Assembly: GCA_947095585.1 (NCBI GenBank)
Contig: OX352761.1
Coordinates: 20,537,277 to 20,601,276 of the forward strand
From: Nephrocerus scutellatus
Lineage: Eukaryota; Arthropoda; Insecta; Diptera; Pipunculidae
Direction of reading: 5' to 3'
Length of the DNA: 64,000 nt
Shown: positions 53,390 to 64,000 of the stretch, piece after piece
Position numbering within the stretch: position 1 is the stretch's first letter
How the letters are laid out: each line of letters starts with the position of its first letter
The notes under the pieces: model-generated
What the model saw: the letters and a program-made list of their open reading frames with translations, nothing else
What the model was told of the DNA's origin: nothing
Database searches by the model: none
Made by a program: the position numbers and the translations under genes

Positions 53390-55960
53390 TACCAAAAAAA
53401 ATCTCCGCCGGCCCAAGCCAATGTCATTGCGAACGCGTAAAGGGGTTCGCCCCATAATAATGCTCGGCTATATACTTGGCACAGCGTGGACGTTAAGGTA
53501 AAGGAGGAGAAAAGAGGACTGTCTATGAGCTTGTGTTTTGAATGCCTGTGGATCATAGTGATGTGGAAAGACAGAGCATTACACATAAGTTTTGTACGGC
53601 TGAAGAACGAATCTCTGAACTTAAGTGTACATCCCAAGATGGGCTTAAGGATAAACTGATGAGTATTAAGAGCGCTACGAGTATTACGGTTAAATTCAAG
53701 TAGAGGTGGCAGGTAACTGGCTATTTCTCTTAAAGACCGCTGGTGGAAGAAGCGATAAAACCGTGACAAGTCGGAAACGTTCCTGCGGTGTTCAAGCGAG
53801 TCTATTGATTTTGCAATGTATTCGTCACCGATAAGTTTTATCGCGGGGTTCGGATTCTATCCAGCAAGGTAGTTGTAGATGTACTAGACTAGATATGACA
53901 ATTATACTCAAGCTCAAGGCGAATAAAAGCCTTGTAGATACTAGCTAGATCAGAGGGAGTGAAATATATCTTGTACCGGGTTAGAAAACCTAAACATTTC
54001 GCAGCATTTTTGGCGACAGTGAATATGTGGTCATTCCGACGAAGCTTGTCGTTAAAGTACATACCGAGAATTAAACCTCAATATGAAAAAACACCTCAAT
54101 GCAAAATTATCAGAAGCAACACGAGCAATATCTTCCGTTTGGATTTTCTTTATTGTTAACAAAAGCATAAACCACAGCTCAACCCCAGGTGTGGGGTTTC
54201 CACCCTTTTGAGGAACTAGAAAGGTTATTTCGATACTTCTTAAAACGAATTTTTCACCTACCTAGCAAGACTCCTAATTATATAGTTAAAGTTACTGAGA
54301 TGGAACAAGGTAGGTAGGTAGGCTACCTAAGCTGGTGCTCAACCATATAATTTCAAGAAGAAGTCATCTGCATCAAAATTTGGAGAGTTTAGCGACTGAA
54401 TGCGGTTTCAGTCTTAGTTAAACAACGGAGGATCAGGGTGCAACCTTAAGATCCAAATTTTACGCGCTACTGTCATCAATTGTCAGATACGAGAGATGCG
54501 TAAGTGATGCTCGGAGCTCTCAACATAGAAAATACTATGAGCAACTTGGATATTATCTGCAAGATGAAACATACTTTCTAAACAGCAACTCAATCGACAA
54601 AATAAATCTAATATTAAAAGTAAGAGGTGATCTGATCGCACCCAATTTTATTCCGCATCGCCCTGAGCACGAATCCTCTGCGATATGTGTAACATAAATA
54701 TGAGTGAGGACGTTTTCCACTTTACAGCTATATGCCCTATTTTAAAAGAATACCGTCTGGTATACTTCGGGGCAACTGAGCTGGATGAGGAGAGAACACT
54801 GAGCATTCTTAATGGAGAATATGGGTGGAACGTGTTATACAACTACACTAAGAAGGCGTTAATATATATAAAATGTATCGTGGAGGAAAGTTTTTAAAAT
54901 AGAAACGCCATTATAATTAGTTCTCGTTATATTATTGTTAAATTCTTTATGCAAATATTTAACGTGCTTAACATATGTAGTTGTGTGAGTTCCCCGTGAG
55001 AAGTGGAGGGACGTTCCTCAAACTTATATAAAAAGCTGAGAGTGCTGTCGTTAGCGAAAGAGTGAATTAGATTAGAAGTGATGGACAAGAGATCATTAAT
55101 AAATTGAGAAAGAGTGTCGGGGACAAAACAGAGCCCTGGGGAACGCCAGTATTTATGTGGCGTATTTTAGGCTTGAAACCCACCAAGACAACTTGAATTG
55201 AGCGGTTCAAAAGATAGCTTATAATACAATGAAACAGTTTTTCATCGACTCCATAAGCACGCATTTTGGACAAAATAGCTTGATGCCAAACTCTGTCAAA
55301 TGCCTTAGAGATATCGAGTGCAACAGTTTGCATTCTCCAAATTGATGCAAAGACCGGTTCCACTGTTCGGTGAGATATACCATCAAATCACCAGTAGAAA
55401 GTTGCCCACGAAATCCATACTCCGGTCATTAAAGATTTCGTTGGTTTCAAGATATTTCTTGAGCTGAAAATTGATCAGCGTTTCTATGACCTTGAAGAGA
55501 ATGGTTGTAAGTGCTATGGTTCAGTTCGAAGAAGAAGACGACTGCTCGGCTTTTTGGGTATGGACTGGACAAAGGCTGTTTTCCAACTTTTCAGGAAGAG
55601 CTCAGAAGAAAAAAATAGATGGAAAACCTAAGGCAATGGTTTTGCCAACTTGTTCTTCCAACAACTCTTCAGACTAATGTGGGAATACCATCAGGCCCAG
55701 CGGATTTGTGAGTGTTAAGATCGTTTAAATTTCTAAGCATCTGCACATGTATGAAAGTAGATCTGTCTCATAGAGTGTTCAATACTCGGTGGTGCGGGCG
55801 GCAACAATGCACACTCTGGAAGTGTGCGCAAATGCAAAATGCGCAGCAAATAGATTGGCCTAACAACTGGAATGTCATTATAAATGAGCGTTGGATTCGG
55901 TCAGCAGCAAATGCAGTACCGAAGAGTGGGACCTTTCTTTGCTTCAATTTGATTAGGGCA
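53390..55960 (-). mobile_element. LINE family C copy on the minus strand, split by a nested LINE
   Basis: - strand pieces: RT 'LDISKAFDRVWHQAILSKM', 'CIISYLLNRSIQVVLVGF', 'HINTGVPQGSVLSPTLFL' (55363-55067), then, past the nested element, the C-terminal frame 53769-53389 with 'SLREIASYLPPLLEFNRNTR' and 'KLMCNALSFHITMI'. These align with the sense copy at 55985-56940. Frameshifts follow the PQG box, so no FADD box remains in frame. Confidence 0.8.
54161..54958 (+). mobile_element. Nested 3' end of another LINE, TSD TTAAC
   Basis: Inserted in the family C copy: TTAAC at 54156-54160 is repeated at 54959-54963, and the host LINE reads on across the site. The + frame pieces are 'FRYFLKRIFHLPSKTPNY', 'VRGDLIAPNFIPH', a CCHC-like zinc motif (CDMC ... 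VFHFTAICP, spacing C-x2-C-x9-H-x4-C) and 'NGEYGWNVLYNYTKKALIYI'. This is the C-terminal domain of a jockey/I-like element, 5' truncated. Confidence 0.75.
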
Positions 55961-55984
55961 AAGCTTTTGCACCGCTCAATTTAA

Positions 55985-56940
55985 GTTGTCTTGCACGGTT
56001 TCCAGTCTAAAGTACATCACTTAAATTCTGGCGTTCCCCAGGGCTCTGTTTTGTCTCCGACACTCTTTCTCATTTTTATTAATTATCTCTTATCTGTGAC
56101 TTCTAATGAAATTGACTCTTTCACTGACGAGAGCACTCTCAGCTTCTCATATAAGTTTGAGGTACATCCCTTAAGTTCTCATGTGAAACTCAAACAACTA
56201 CGTATGTTAAGCAGGTTAACTTCTAACCTAGACAGCATAAGAAAATGGGGAGAAAACAATCGAGTGGAATTTAACGCTTTCGAAACCTAATGCCGTCTCC
56301 CTGCCTGCCGTCTAAGCGAATCCTAATTCTCATGCTATTATCCATGAATGGCACTTGCATCGAGGAAACTGAAAGTCTCGCAATTCTCGGTATGTGCGTT
56401 AAGGACAAGTTTCGTCGGAATGACCAATGACCAATATTTACCGTCGCCAAAAATGCTACGAAATGCTTAGGTTTTCTAGCCCGGAGCAAGAAATATTTTA
56501 CTCCCTCTGATATAGGTACTATCTATAAGGCATTTATTCGCCCTAAACTACCTTGCATCAACTAGATAGAATACAAAACCATAGACTCGCTTGAACACTG
56601 CAGGAACGTTTCCAGCTTGTCACTATTTTATCGCTTCTTCCACCAGCGGTGCTCAAGAGAATTAGCCAGTTGCATGCCACCTCTCCTAGAGAGGCGCTCT
56701 AAATGCTTATCAGTTTACCCTTAAGCCCACGTCCGTCGGACGTACAATTAAGTTTAGTTCGTTCTTTAGCCGTAGAACACGTATGTGGAATGCTCTGCAA
56801 TAAGCTCTGTCTTTCCACATCACTATGATTCACATGCATTCAAAACACCAGCTCATAGACATCACCTCTTTTTCCTCCTTTTCCTTAACGCCTACGCTAT
56901 GCCAAGCATATAGCCGAACATTATAAGGTGCAAAAACCTT
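55985..56940 (+). mobile_element. LINE family C copy, sense, RT to 3' end
   Basis: Starts in the RT core with 'HLNSGVPQGSVLSPTLFLIF' and 'SFTDESTLSFSYKF' (FADDSTL box altered to FTDE), then C-terminal remnants with stops. It converges with the minus-strand copy at 53.4-55.96 kb, which ends 25 bp away, so the two lie in inverted orientation. Confidence 0.8.
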
Positions 56941-57014
56941 TACACCTGCACAATTTATAAAAAAAAATATTTATTTCTTTCAATATTTCAAATCTATTTC
57001 CTTTTGAAATTCAT

Positions 57015-57290
57015 GGTTTTTAAGTTCTCTATTTTAACTACGCGTGCCCGTATGTCTGTCTTTTCGTTTGTTTGTCATGTAATCTTGCGACCAATTTTCT
57101 ACCCACTTTCCAAAGTCCGTTTTTATTGAATCTTTGCACACACGTGTATTTTTGGTGTCAACATTTTCTATTAAAATTTGGAGCATTTCGGGCTTCAGGG
57201 TCGAGGGATGCCTATGTTTATTTTGTTTTTAAAAATTAACACGATTCACTTCAAATTTTGTACACATGTGTATCTCCGATTACTATTTAG
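57015..57290 (-). mobile_element. Tandem-unit element, copy 10 (partial)
   Basis: Reverse orientation. 3' module TTAAGTTCTCTATTTTAACT, GCGTGCCCG, then GTCTGTCTTTTCGTTTGTTT in place of the tetranucleotide tract; about two units (CACACACGTGTATTTTTGG; TACACATGTGTATCTCCGAT); the 5' part is lost at about 57290. Confidence 0.75.
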
Positions 57291-58555
57291 AAAATAAGAA
57301 AGGAAAAGCAAAATGATTCAGTCTCCAGTGTGGCATTAAAACGTGTCAACGTTTCCATATGGAAATTTCACTTCAAAATATTTTGCTTGTATCTTTCGTG
57401 CGTTCGACCAGGACATAAATATCTTAAGTAAGTTTACTCATTAAGATTTGAAAAGTCTAACATCTGGCAAGTGTCGCAAGCCGTTATGAAATACAACAAC
57501 AACAGCTGTGACAATCAATCTAATCTAAGCTTAAGCTTATCAAACCAATCTCAGACATCTGAAGGCATCGCAAAACAGTAATTTACATGATCCAACATTA
57601 ATGATTTAGCATTTATTTAACTATGGACAAGCGGTCAACTAATTGCTGATATGAATCTTCTTAATCGTTATAACATTATGCAGCACAAACGTCCCTCTAT
57701 GGTCTATGCACTATCGGACTGTGCTTACTCTTACCCGAGTAAAACAAAAAAGGCCAAACAGGGTGCCCTGAGTGACTATACGTCACTATTTCCGCACAAC
57801 TATTTATTACACAGCTTGCAATTGTCGTTTGGGTAGGGCCATCATAATTTACTTAAATATTGAGATTCCTGCGGATTGATAAGATGCGCCGAACAGCTCA
57901 TATGATTCAATCAAATGCTCATAACGCTCAGTGGTTCCACCGCGTTTAACGCTTTACGAATACCGGAAGCGATTTTCTGTGACAAGGGGTCAATTTGTTT
58001 CGTATTTCTACAAACACACACCCCCGCTGCAAGTAGACGGTTTATATGTACACAAGTGACAGGGATGACAATCCAGGTGTTCAATAAATTATTTCATTCT
58101 GATAAGAATGTCGTGCAAGCTTCAAAGGTTACAAGTCTATTTTTTAACCCTAGTTGACATCGCTCATTTACCTTTGCTAAAACATCCTCTATACTCGTAT
58201 GTGCGGCTTACATACTCGTTTATGTATATGTACATAACATCCGCAAAGCAATAATGACGGTAATTTTGATTGCGAGTACAAACGTAAATTATATTTTTGC
58301 CGTCAGTGTACCTTTCGGCTGAACAAAATGGGCACAGGTGAAACTTCGCTTTTTGTAACCTGTATCCAATTTTCCAATAAACATGGGCTATGGTGAATCT
58401 CTGGTGCAGGTGGTTGATTTATGGGTTTGTCGTTTATTGTTTTTTTGTTTTCTAATTAAAGACACAGGTATGTTTGATATTTGTTTTGAATTTTTCGTAT
58501 TTTACATTTGAGCCAATGTTAGAAAAAAGTAACAGTAAGACCAAGTCGTATTGTA
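57290..58555. other. Intergenic, nothing recognised
   Basis: No supported gene, RNA or repeat. The frames at 57651-57836 and 57915-58157 have no splice, start-context or family support. Confidence 0.4.
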
Positions 58556-58559
58556 CGCT

Positions 58560-58870
58560 AATGTTCACCGCATAAATGCCGGTGTTCCCCAAGGCTCTGT
58601 TTTATAGCCGATACTTTTTCTCATCTTCATTAATGACCTCCTGTCCGACACTTCTAATTCAATTTTTTCGCTTAGTACAGCACTCTAAGTTTTGAGTTCA
58701 CGTTTCTGCATGTCGTCCCTCTTCGCAAGTATTACTTGAACAACTACGTTTGTTAAGCACGTAAAACTCTGACCTTGACACCATAACAAGGTTATATCAC
58801 AATAGAGTAGAATTTAACCAAATGCTGTCATGTAAGCGCTCAAAGTCTCTCAATTCTCAAACGTTTGAAA
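58560..58870 (+). mobile_element. LINE family C short fragment
   Basis: GCCGGTGTTCCCCAAGGCTC (PQG box) and CTCATCTTCATTAATGACCT (LIFIND box) match the RT core of family C at 56.02 kb. The copy decays by 58.87 kb. Confidence 0.65.
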
Positions 58871-59254
58871 GTTCGCTAAAAAGGACCTCAAACAAATGAA
58901 AGAAAAAAATTTTCACATGCGTTACACACTCAGAAATTCTAGAGAGACTTAGATGCGTACAGCTGACCATGAAGTGTGAAGGTTTGTTGAAAAGAATTAA
59001 AGAATTGAAGGAAAATAATGTTCACACGTGTGACATTCGCCACCCGGGACTCGCCCCAAGCTTCACAAGACCTTGCTAAAAATTATTCCATATTCAAAGC
59101 AATGCACACACAAATACGCATTTATGCATTCAGCAGTATACAAAATATCGCACGGTTGCTTAAATCCAACAAAGTCACAGATTCTGTCAAAACTTTCCAA
59201 ATCAGATTCGTAGCCATAAGACAATGACCGTAGCAGTATTTTTAAAATGCTCCG

Positions 59255-60290
59255 ATAGTTCACATCATATTTGGCTCTACAACCGGCTCCCGGTCATGGC
59301 CTCCCACCGGTCTCAAATTAGAACCGATGTCATCAAGTTTTGCATCCCTAAACTCTGGGCGTCCTGGTCTACGCCATCCTTTCAGCATAGGCTTTGCCGG
59401 CCTCGCTGTCGTGTTCCATAAATCCTACCGCAAAGCACTTTCCAAGCAGGGCCCTCTTCGCTTATGCGAGCTAGGAGTCCTGCCCACCGGAGTCTACCGA
59501 GCTTAATTCTCGTCGCGAACCGACATCGCAGTAGCCCAGTAGCTCTCATTTATGTGCAGCTCCAGATTTCATGCCGCCCGCTCGATCTGGATAAAAGCTT
59601 CCTGTAAACTAGTGGAGGATTGTTCCTCTTGCCGTTACGTCAGAGTCTTGAGTTTAGAAACTCGTCAGAGTCTCGCAATACTTTCAGCAACGGCAGGTTG
59701 AAGAGGACGCAGTCCAGTCCATCCCCTTGTCGGCACCCGTTATAGATGTTGAATGAGCTTACTACATAGCTGAACCTACATAGTCGTGTCAGTTTATTTG
59801 GGATGCCGAATTCTCTCATGGCTTTATAAAGTTCTACTCTGGGTATGCTATATCATAGACGGCTTTAAAATCTATAAAAAGATGGTGTAGTGAGTTTTGA
59901 AACTCTAAAAATTTTTCCATCACTTGCCTAGGGGTGTAAATCTGATCAGTTGTTCATTTGCCTGGGATGAAGCCGCACTGATATGGACCAATGATGACTT
60001 CAGCGTATGGGGCTATCCTGTCTTAAAAGATAGAGGAGAGAATCTTATACGTGGTACTCAACAACGTTATACAGCAATAATTGTTGCATGTTGTGAAAGC
60101 TCCTTTCTTATGTGTGGGACACAGGATTCCTCATCGCCAGTCTTCTGGCATCGCTTCTTCCTCCCATACTTGCACTATTATTTCATGAATTGCTTGGTGT
60201 ATTATGGGGCCTGCTATTTTAATAAGTTCCGCTGAGTTCCCATCTGATCCCGGGGCCTTATTATTTTTAAGCCGATTTGTGGCTCTGCTA
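59255..60290 (-). mobile_element. LINE family A copy on the minus strand
   Basis: Reverse complement of family A: the 3' end block (CATTTGGCTCTAC..., CTGGGCGTCCTGGTCTACGC reversed), then the RT region containing AGTCTCGCAATACTTTCAGC, CCTTGTCGGCACCCG (GLRQGDG box), CATAGTCGTGTCAGTTTATT, and the uninterrupted AGATTTTAAAGCCG site that is split by the tandem-unit element at 44.2 kb. Stops throughout. Confidence 0.8.
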
Positions 60291-60299
60291 ACTGTGGGG

Positions 60300-60700
60300 T
60301 CTAGCATTGTCCTGTATTAGCAAGCAATTTTCCCCAATAAACGGTACGAATGGAACCACATATTCCTCCAGGATGTTGTTAATGTAATACGTGGAGTTCA
60401 ACGATCCTTCCACGTTGCACAGCTCGGGGTTTCCGCGCATGGATATTCCTGCCCACGCCATTATGAAATCTCCCCAAATATTTTTCCGCTGGGCAACTGT
60501 TGCTGAATTGTACTTCTCACCGGATCGTCTCCACGCTTTGCTACGTACATTTGGTTACCCAGTCGACATCTGTCCAATCCTGGTTAAGGCGAGCAAATTC
60601 CATTCGACGTCGCTTATGCTTTACCGTGAGTCTCGGTAGAAAAGCAGTTCCTCTTGCTCTCAGGCCACTTTTTAAAGTCGTCTCTCGTTTTATTATCATA
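60300..60700 (-). mobile_element. Tc1-like transposase fragment
   Basis: - strand pieces: 'RMEFARLNQDWTDVDWVTK', 'SATVAQRKNIWGDFIMAW', 'GISMRGNPELCNVEGS' and 'NILEEYVVPFVPFIGENCLL' followed by 'IQDNARP' (second catalytic Asp). The first catalytic block (FSDES) is missing and the frame is broken. This is a Tc1 lineage distinct from the mariner copies. Confidence 0.8.
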
Positions 60701-60859
60701 ATAGCGGCATACCTTACACCTTGTCCATCCTTAACCTGGGACTATTTCTGTTGGTATTTGGGTTTTTTTTTCAATTTACAAAAATCACTTACAACTAACA
60801 AATAATCAATAACAATAAACTTGTTACAAGGCTACGGGATCACAGAAACCAAAATTAGT

Positions 60860-61560
60860 ATATCTCATGTGTAGTATATGAAAAAAAAACGATTACAACG
60901 CGGTTTTCCTCAATATAATGTACGTAGCACAAGGAAATCGGAAAGGGATTGTGCAAACAGGCACACAAATAAATCATTAAGCCAGTAAAACACAAAAAAA
61001 AAACAAAGCTCTGCGGAAACATAGCGGTATATTACCAAAATGATAACAGCACATGAAAAAGTGTGACTGAGGCACTTTTTTGTAGCTCAGTGTATATAAA
61101 AAACAGACAAAATATTGCCTTATATAAATTAATATATAAACAACTAAACATAAATAATATTTATAACATAATAACTATTAAAAATTAAGAAAGTATACCC
61201 ACACATATTATATATAAAAATTACACCTTCAAAAGTCACCGCAAACTGACAATTTTGTTCGATTTGTCATTTTTTGTGACATTTTGATAAAGTCACATCA
61301 TCAGAATCGCATTTTAGTACTCACAACAAATTGTCATTTTATTGCAGTTGAAATTTTAGTACAAAGTCACGAAAAATTGTCAGTTGTCATTTGTCACTTG
61401 ATCAGAATCTATGCCATGTATCGTGTTTTCGTGCATTTTACTTCATTTTGAACAACGAAAAATCTATTAGGCACATAACATAGTCGTTAATACTGGCATT
61501 ACTTTGTCATAATAACGTTAATAGTTGTGTAAGTCGTAATAATGAATAATAATGCTTGAG
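60860..61560. other. AT-rich spacer upstream of the TIR element
   Basis: No gene. Around 61230-61400 the word TTGTCA/TGACAA recurs many times on both strands, with GTCAC interspersed. I assign no function. Confidence 0.35.
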
Positions 61561-61567
61561 AAATGAT

Positions 61568-62082
61568 AGGTGCGTTTTTTCTCGGACAACTTGTCCGCGA
61601 CAATGATAATGTTTTTGGCAATAATTCCAACCACAACCAAATAAATAAATTTTTTAATGTTAAAATTTAAAGCATTCAAGGTTAATACACAAATTTTCAT
61701 TCATCTTGCTGAATTTAAGTTTTCAATAATTATTTGATTTATCTGTTTGCAACAATTCACTATATTTGTAACAGAGAGTCTACGTCTGAAGTGAAAAAAT
61801 GAGGGAAATTAAAATGGGGATGTTTTTAGAACACGATTTTTTAATATTTGTTTGTTGTTACTTATTATTTATGTTATTTATTACTATATTTATATCTGCA
61901 AGCATAATTACGTTACCAAATCAATTTGATTTTAACAAAAAAAAAAAGTTAACAAACGAAGATGGAAGATTGACAAATCATTGGATTAAAGTAAGACAGA
62001 GTACTTAAAACCAATAACTTCATAGAACTTACTCAATATTTTGTGTTGTCGCGAACAAGTTCTCCGAGAAAAAAACGCACCT
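61568..62082. mobile_element. TIR element, 515 bp, ~37-bp TIRs, GAT duplication
   Basis: The left end is AGGTGCGTTTTTTCTCGGAC + AACTTGTCCGCGACAA. The right end is its reverse complement with one extra T and two substitutions. GAT flanks both sides (61565-61567, 62083-62085), suggesting a 3-bp target duplication. Within each TIR, TTGTC-CGC-GACAA is itself a small palindrome. A 69-codon internal frame (61799-62008) has a hydrophobic stretch but no transposase similarity. Superfamily unknown; it sits about 540 bp upstream of meigo. Confidence 0.75.
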
Positions 62083-62626
62083 GATCTGAATTTGGTTTTT
62101 CTGATTTCATTCATTATTAATTTTAATGAAATTCCTAAAGACCGTGTAATCCGCCTCTTTTTTGATCATTCATTTGTTAATTTTTCACAACAATTTGTGA
62201 GATGTCGCCACAATCACAAAAAAGTTAAACAAATATATTGTTGACAGGACAGTTTTTCCATCTGTTCTAACTTCAGAAACATCGAAGAAAAATACAGAAC
62301 TTTGACAACCGACAACGACCAACGGACAACCAGCAAGCAGCAACCACTAAAGACTGACGTGTACGTCGAAGACGTCATAGTCTAAGTTCTAGTGATATTT
62401 CTCTGCAATTACTTATCCACTTCGACCATTATATTTTTTAGAATCTAATCATCACTTAAACGTAGTACAGAATGAATTAGCTAGTGGCTGCGAGATTTGT
62501 GCTCGAAGTTAGCTAAAGAGTGCCTTCTGGGTTATACTGTAAATTGAGTTTTATTGGCATTTATTAGTCGGTGTCTGCAGCAGACGTGGCGGATATATTG
62601 TTAAATAATTCGTCGGGAATCGCACA

Positions 62627-63752
62627 ATGGTAAACGATAAATCCAAATTTTTTATCTATGCCCTGGGAATATTCCTTTGCTATTTTGCATTTGGAATAGC
62701 TCAAGAGAAAATCACAAGGGGTCGTTATGGTGATCACGTCAATGAAGATGGCTCAATCGGGGAACGATTTACACTCGTATTAGCTCTAGTCTGGGTTCAG
62801 TGCATATGTAATTACATCTTTGCTAAAGGTATTTATAACATGTTAGTCACTGTAGATAGATGTAAATATATTTTCTTCTTCTAGGTATGCTTATGGTCAA
62901 ACCGCAAAAGGAAGACACTACTCCCACTGGCTACTATGCTGTGTCTTCGCTTACTTACCTGCTTGCAATGGTTTCGTCGAATATGGCTCTACGATGGGTG
63001 CCGTATCCTACACAAGTAGTTGGCAAGTCGGCCAAACCCATTCCAGTAATGATTCTTGGTGTTCTGCTGGGACGCAAATCATATTCGCTGATTCGTTATG
63101 GATGTGTCCTAACGATAGTGCTCGGAGTCATTCTCTTTATGTTTAAAGAGGGAAAAACCAATTCGAATTCGGCACAGGAAAAGACCGGCATTGGAGAGTT
63201 GTTATTATTTCTGAGCTTATCAATGGATGGTCTGACCGGAGCAGTTCAAGAACGAATGCGCTCATCTAGTTCACCATCGGGACAGCAGATGATGCTCTCT
63301 ATGAACTTTTGGAGCACTCTGATGTTGGGATTAGCAATTGTTGTTACAGGTTATTTTAACTTTCAAGTGACAATTATTTTTGCTATTAACTACATATTTC
63401 TAATACTACAGGTGAAGGTAAAGAATTTATTAATTTCGCCACAAGCCATCCAGAACTGTGGGGACACCTTGGTAGTCTAGCGTTAACTGGAGCACTCGGA
63501 CAGCTTTTCATTTTTCTAATGGTAGCTGGTTTCGGCCCATTAGCCTGTTCGGTCGTTACAACGACAAGAAAGTTCTTCACCGTTTTGTGTTCAGTGCTTT
63601 TGTTTGGAAATCTTCTCGCACCAAGGCAATGGTTTGGTGCGTTACTAGTTTTTGTTGGACTATTTGCTGATATGATTTTTGGAAAAAATACACCTTCTAA
63701 AAAAGCCATAACAGGCAAAGACGGCGAAGACAAGAAAAAGTTGCTTTCGTAG
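62627..63752 (+). CDS. meigo: meigo, SLC35B1-type nucleotide(-sugar) transporter (3 exons)
   Basis: Exons are 62627-62828, 62885-63349 and 63412-63752, giving 335 residues. Introns are 56 and 62 bp, both phase 1 splitting Gly codons (AAAG|gtattt ... ttctag|GTATG; ACAG|gttatt ... ctacag|GTGAA). The start is CACAATGG. The protein is a multispanning drug/metabolite-type transporter of the ER membrane. Family marks are YPTQVVGKSAKPIPVM (near residue 106), VSSNMALRWV, GACTG-QEKITR-like N-terminal segment (AQEKITRGRYG) and SVVTTTRKFFTVLCS near the C-terminus. It ends DGEDKKKLLS, a lysine-rich tail as expected for ER retrieval. SLC35B1 members move UDP-sugars or ATP/ADP across the ER membrane; Drosophila meigo affects ER homeostasis and dendrite targeting. 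Length is close to the vertebrate protein. No polyA AATAAA is seen before the window end; ATTAAA at 63971 is a candidate. Confidence 0.95.
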
Positions 63753-64000
63753 AAATATTTATCATTTTGTAGCAGCCTCTCATTTTTCCCTTTGTCTTCA
63801 TTTGGATTTTCTATCAATTATCTACAAAACAGTTTTTTCCACTTCATTTATTTATGACTTCCCTAAAGTACAAAATGTAATTGACATTTTTTTTGTAACT
63901 TCTTTTCTTAATACGACAATATGTATCTATTATTGTGTAATAAGAAATATAATTGATTCCGTGCAAGGTAATTAAATGTAAATAACGTAAACAAAGATGG

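Overview
The window looks like AT-rich nuclear DNA from an insect, most likely a dipteran. The evidence is a Ptf1a-type bHLH gene (Fer1), an SLC35B1-type transporter (meigo), a tandem pair of insect arylalkylamine N-acetyltransferase-like (AANAT-like) genes, introns as short as 56-75 bp, AATAAA signals and a nuclear tRNA. A nematoceran such as a fungus gnat would fit, but that is inference. Nothing is bacterial, and no operons or CRISPR are seen.

Four host genes can be rebuilt from splice sites with matching phases. (1) AANAT-like gene A, + strand, 4 exons, 1348-6093. It has a tRNA-Gly(TCC) and a mariner-type MITE in its introns. (2) AANAT-like gene B, + strand, 4 exons, 10329-18174. It is a tandem paralogue with identical intron phases. 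(3) Fer1, - strand, 3 exons, 41442 down to 30418. A 10.2-kb intron full of retroelements separates the bHLH exons from the exon carrying the predicted Su(H)/RBPJ-contact motifs. (4) meigo/SLC35B1, + strand, 3 exons, 62627-63752. A further probable exon pair (52382-53022) belongs to a gene I cannot name.

Much of the rest is decayed mobile DNA. There are at least four non-LTR retrotransposon families, one Ty3/gypsy copy, five Tc1/mariner fragments of different lineages, a tRNA-headed SINE family (six pieces), MITEs with clean terminal repeats and target duplications, and an AAAAGACCCCC-type minisatellite in four blocks.

The most unusual component is a family present ten times. Each copy has fixed ends, a variable number of internal ~85-120 bp units built around the palindrome ACACATGTGT, a variable tetranucleotide tract, and an inverted motif near both ends. 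No coding capacity is seen. I know of no description of it.

Layout: 1-18.3 kb AANAT pair with intron TEs; 18.3-30 kb intergenic TEs; 30.4-41.4 kb Fer1 with gypsy, LINE and tandem-unit copies in its intron; 41.5-61.5 kb dense nested TEs, minisatellite and the unassigned exons; 61.5-64 kb TIR element then meigo. The four genes show no sign of acting in one pathway; they are neighbours, not a functional cluster, apart from the duplicated AANAT pair.
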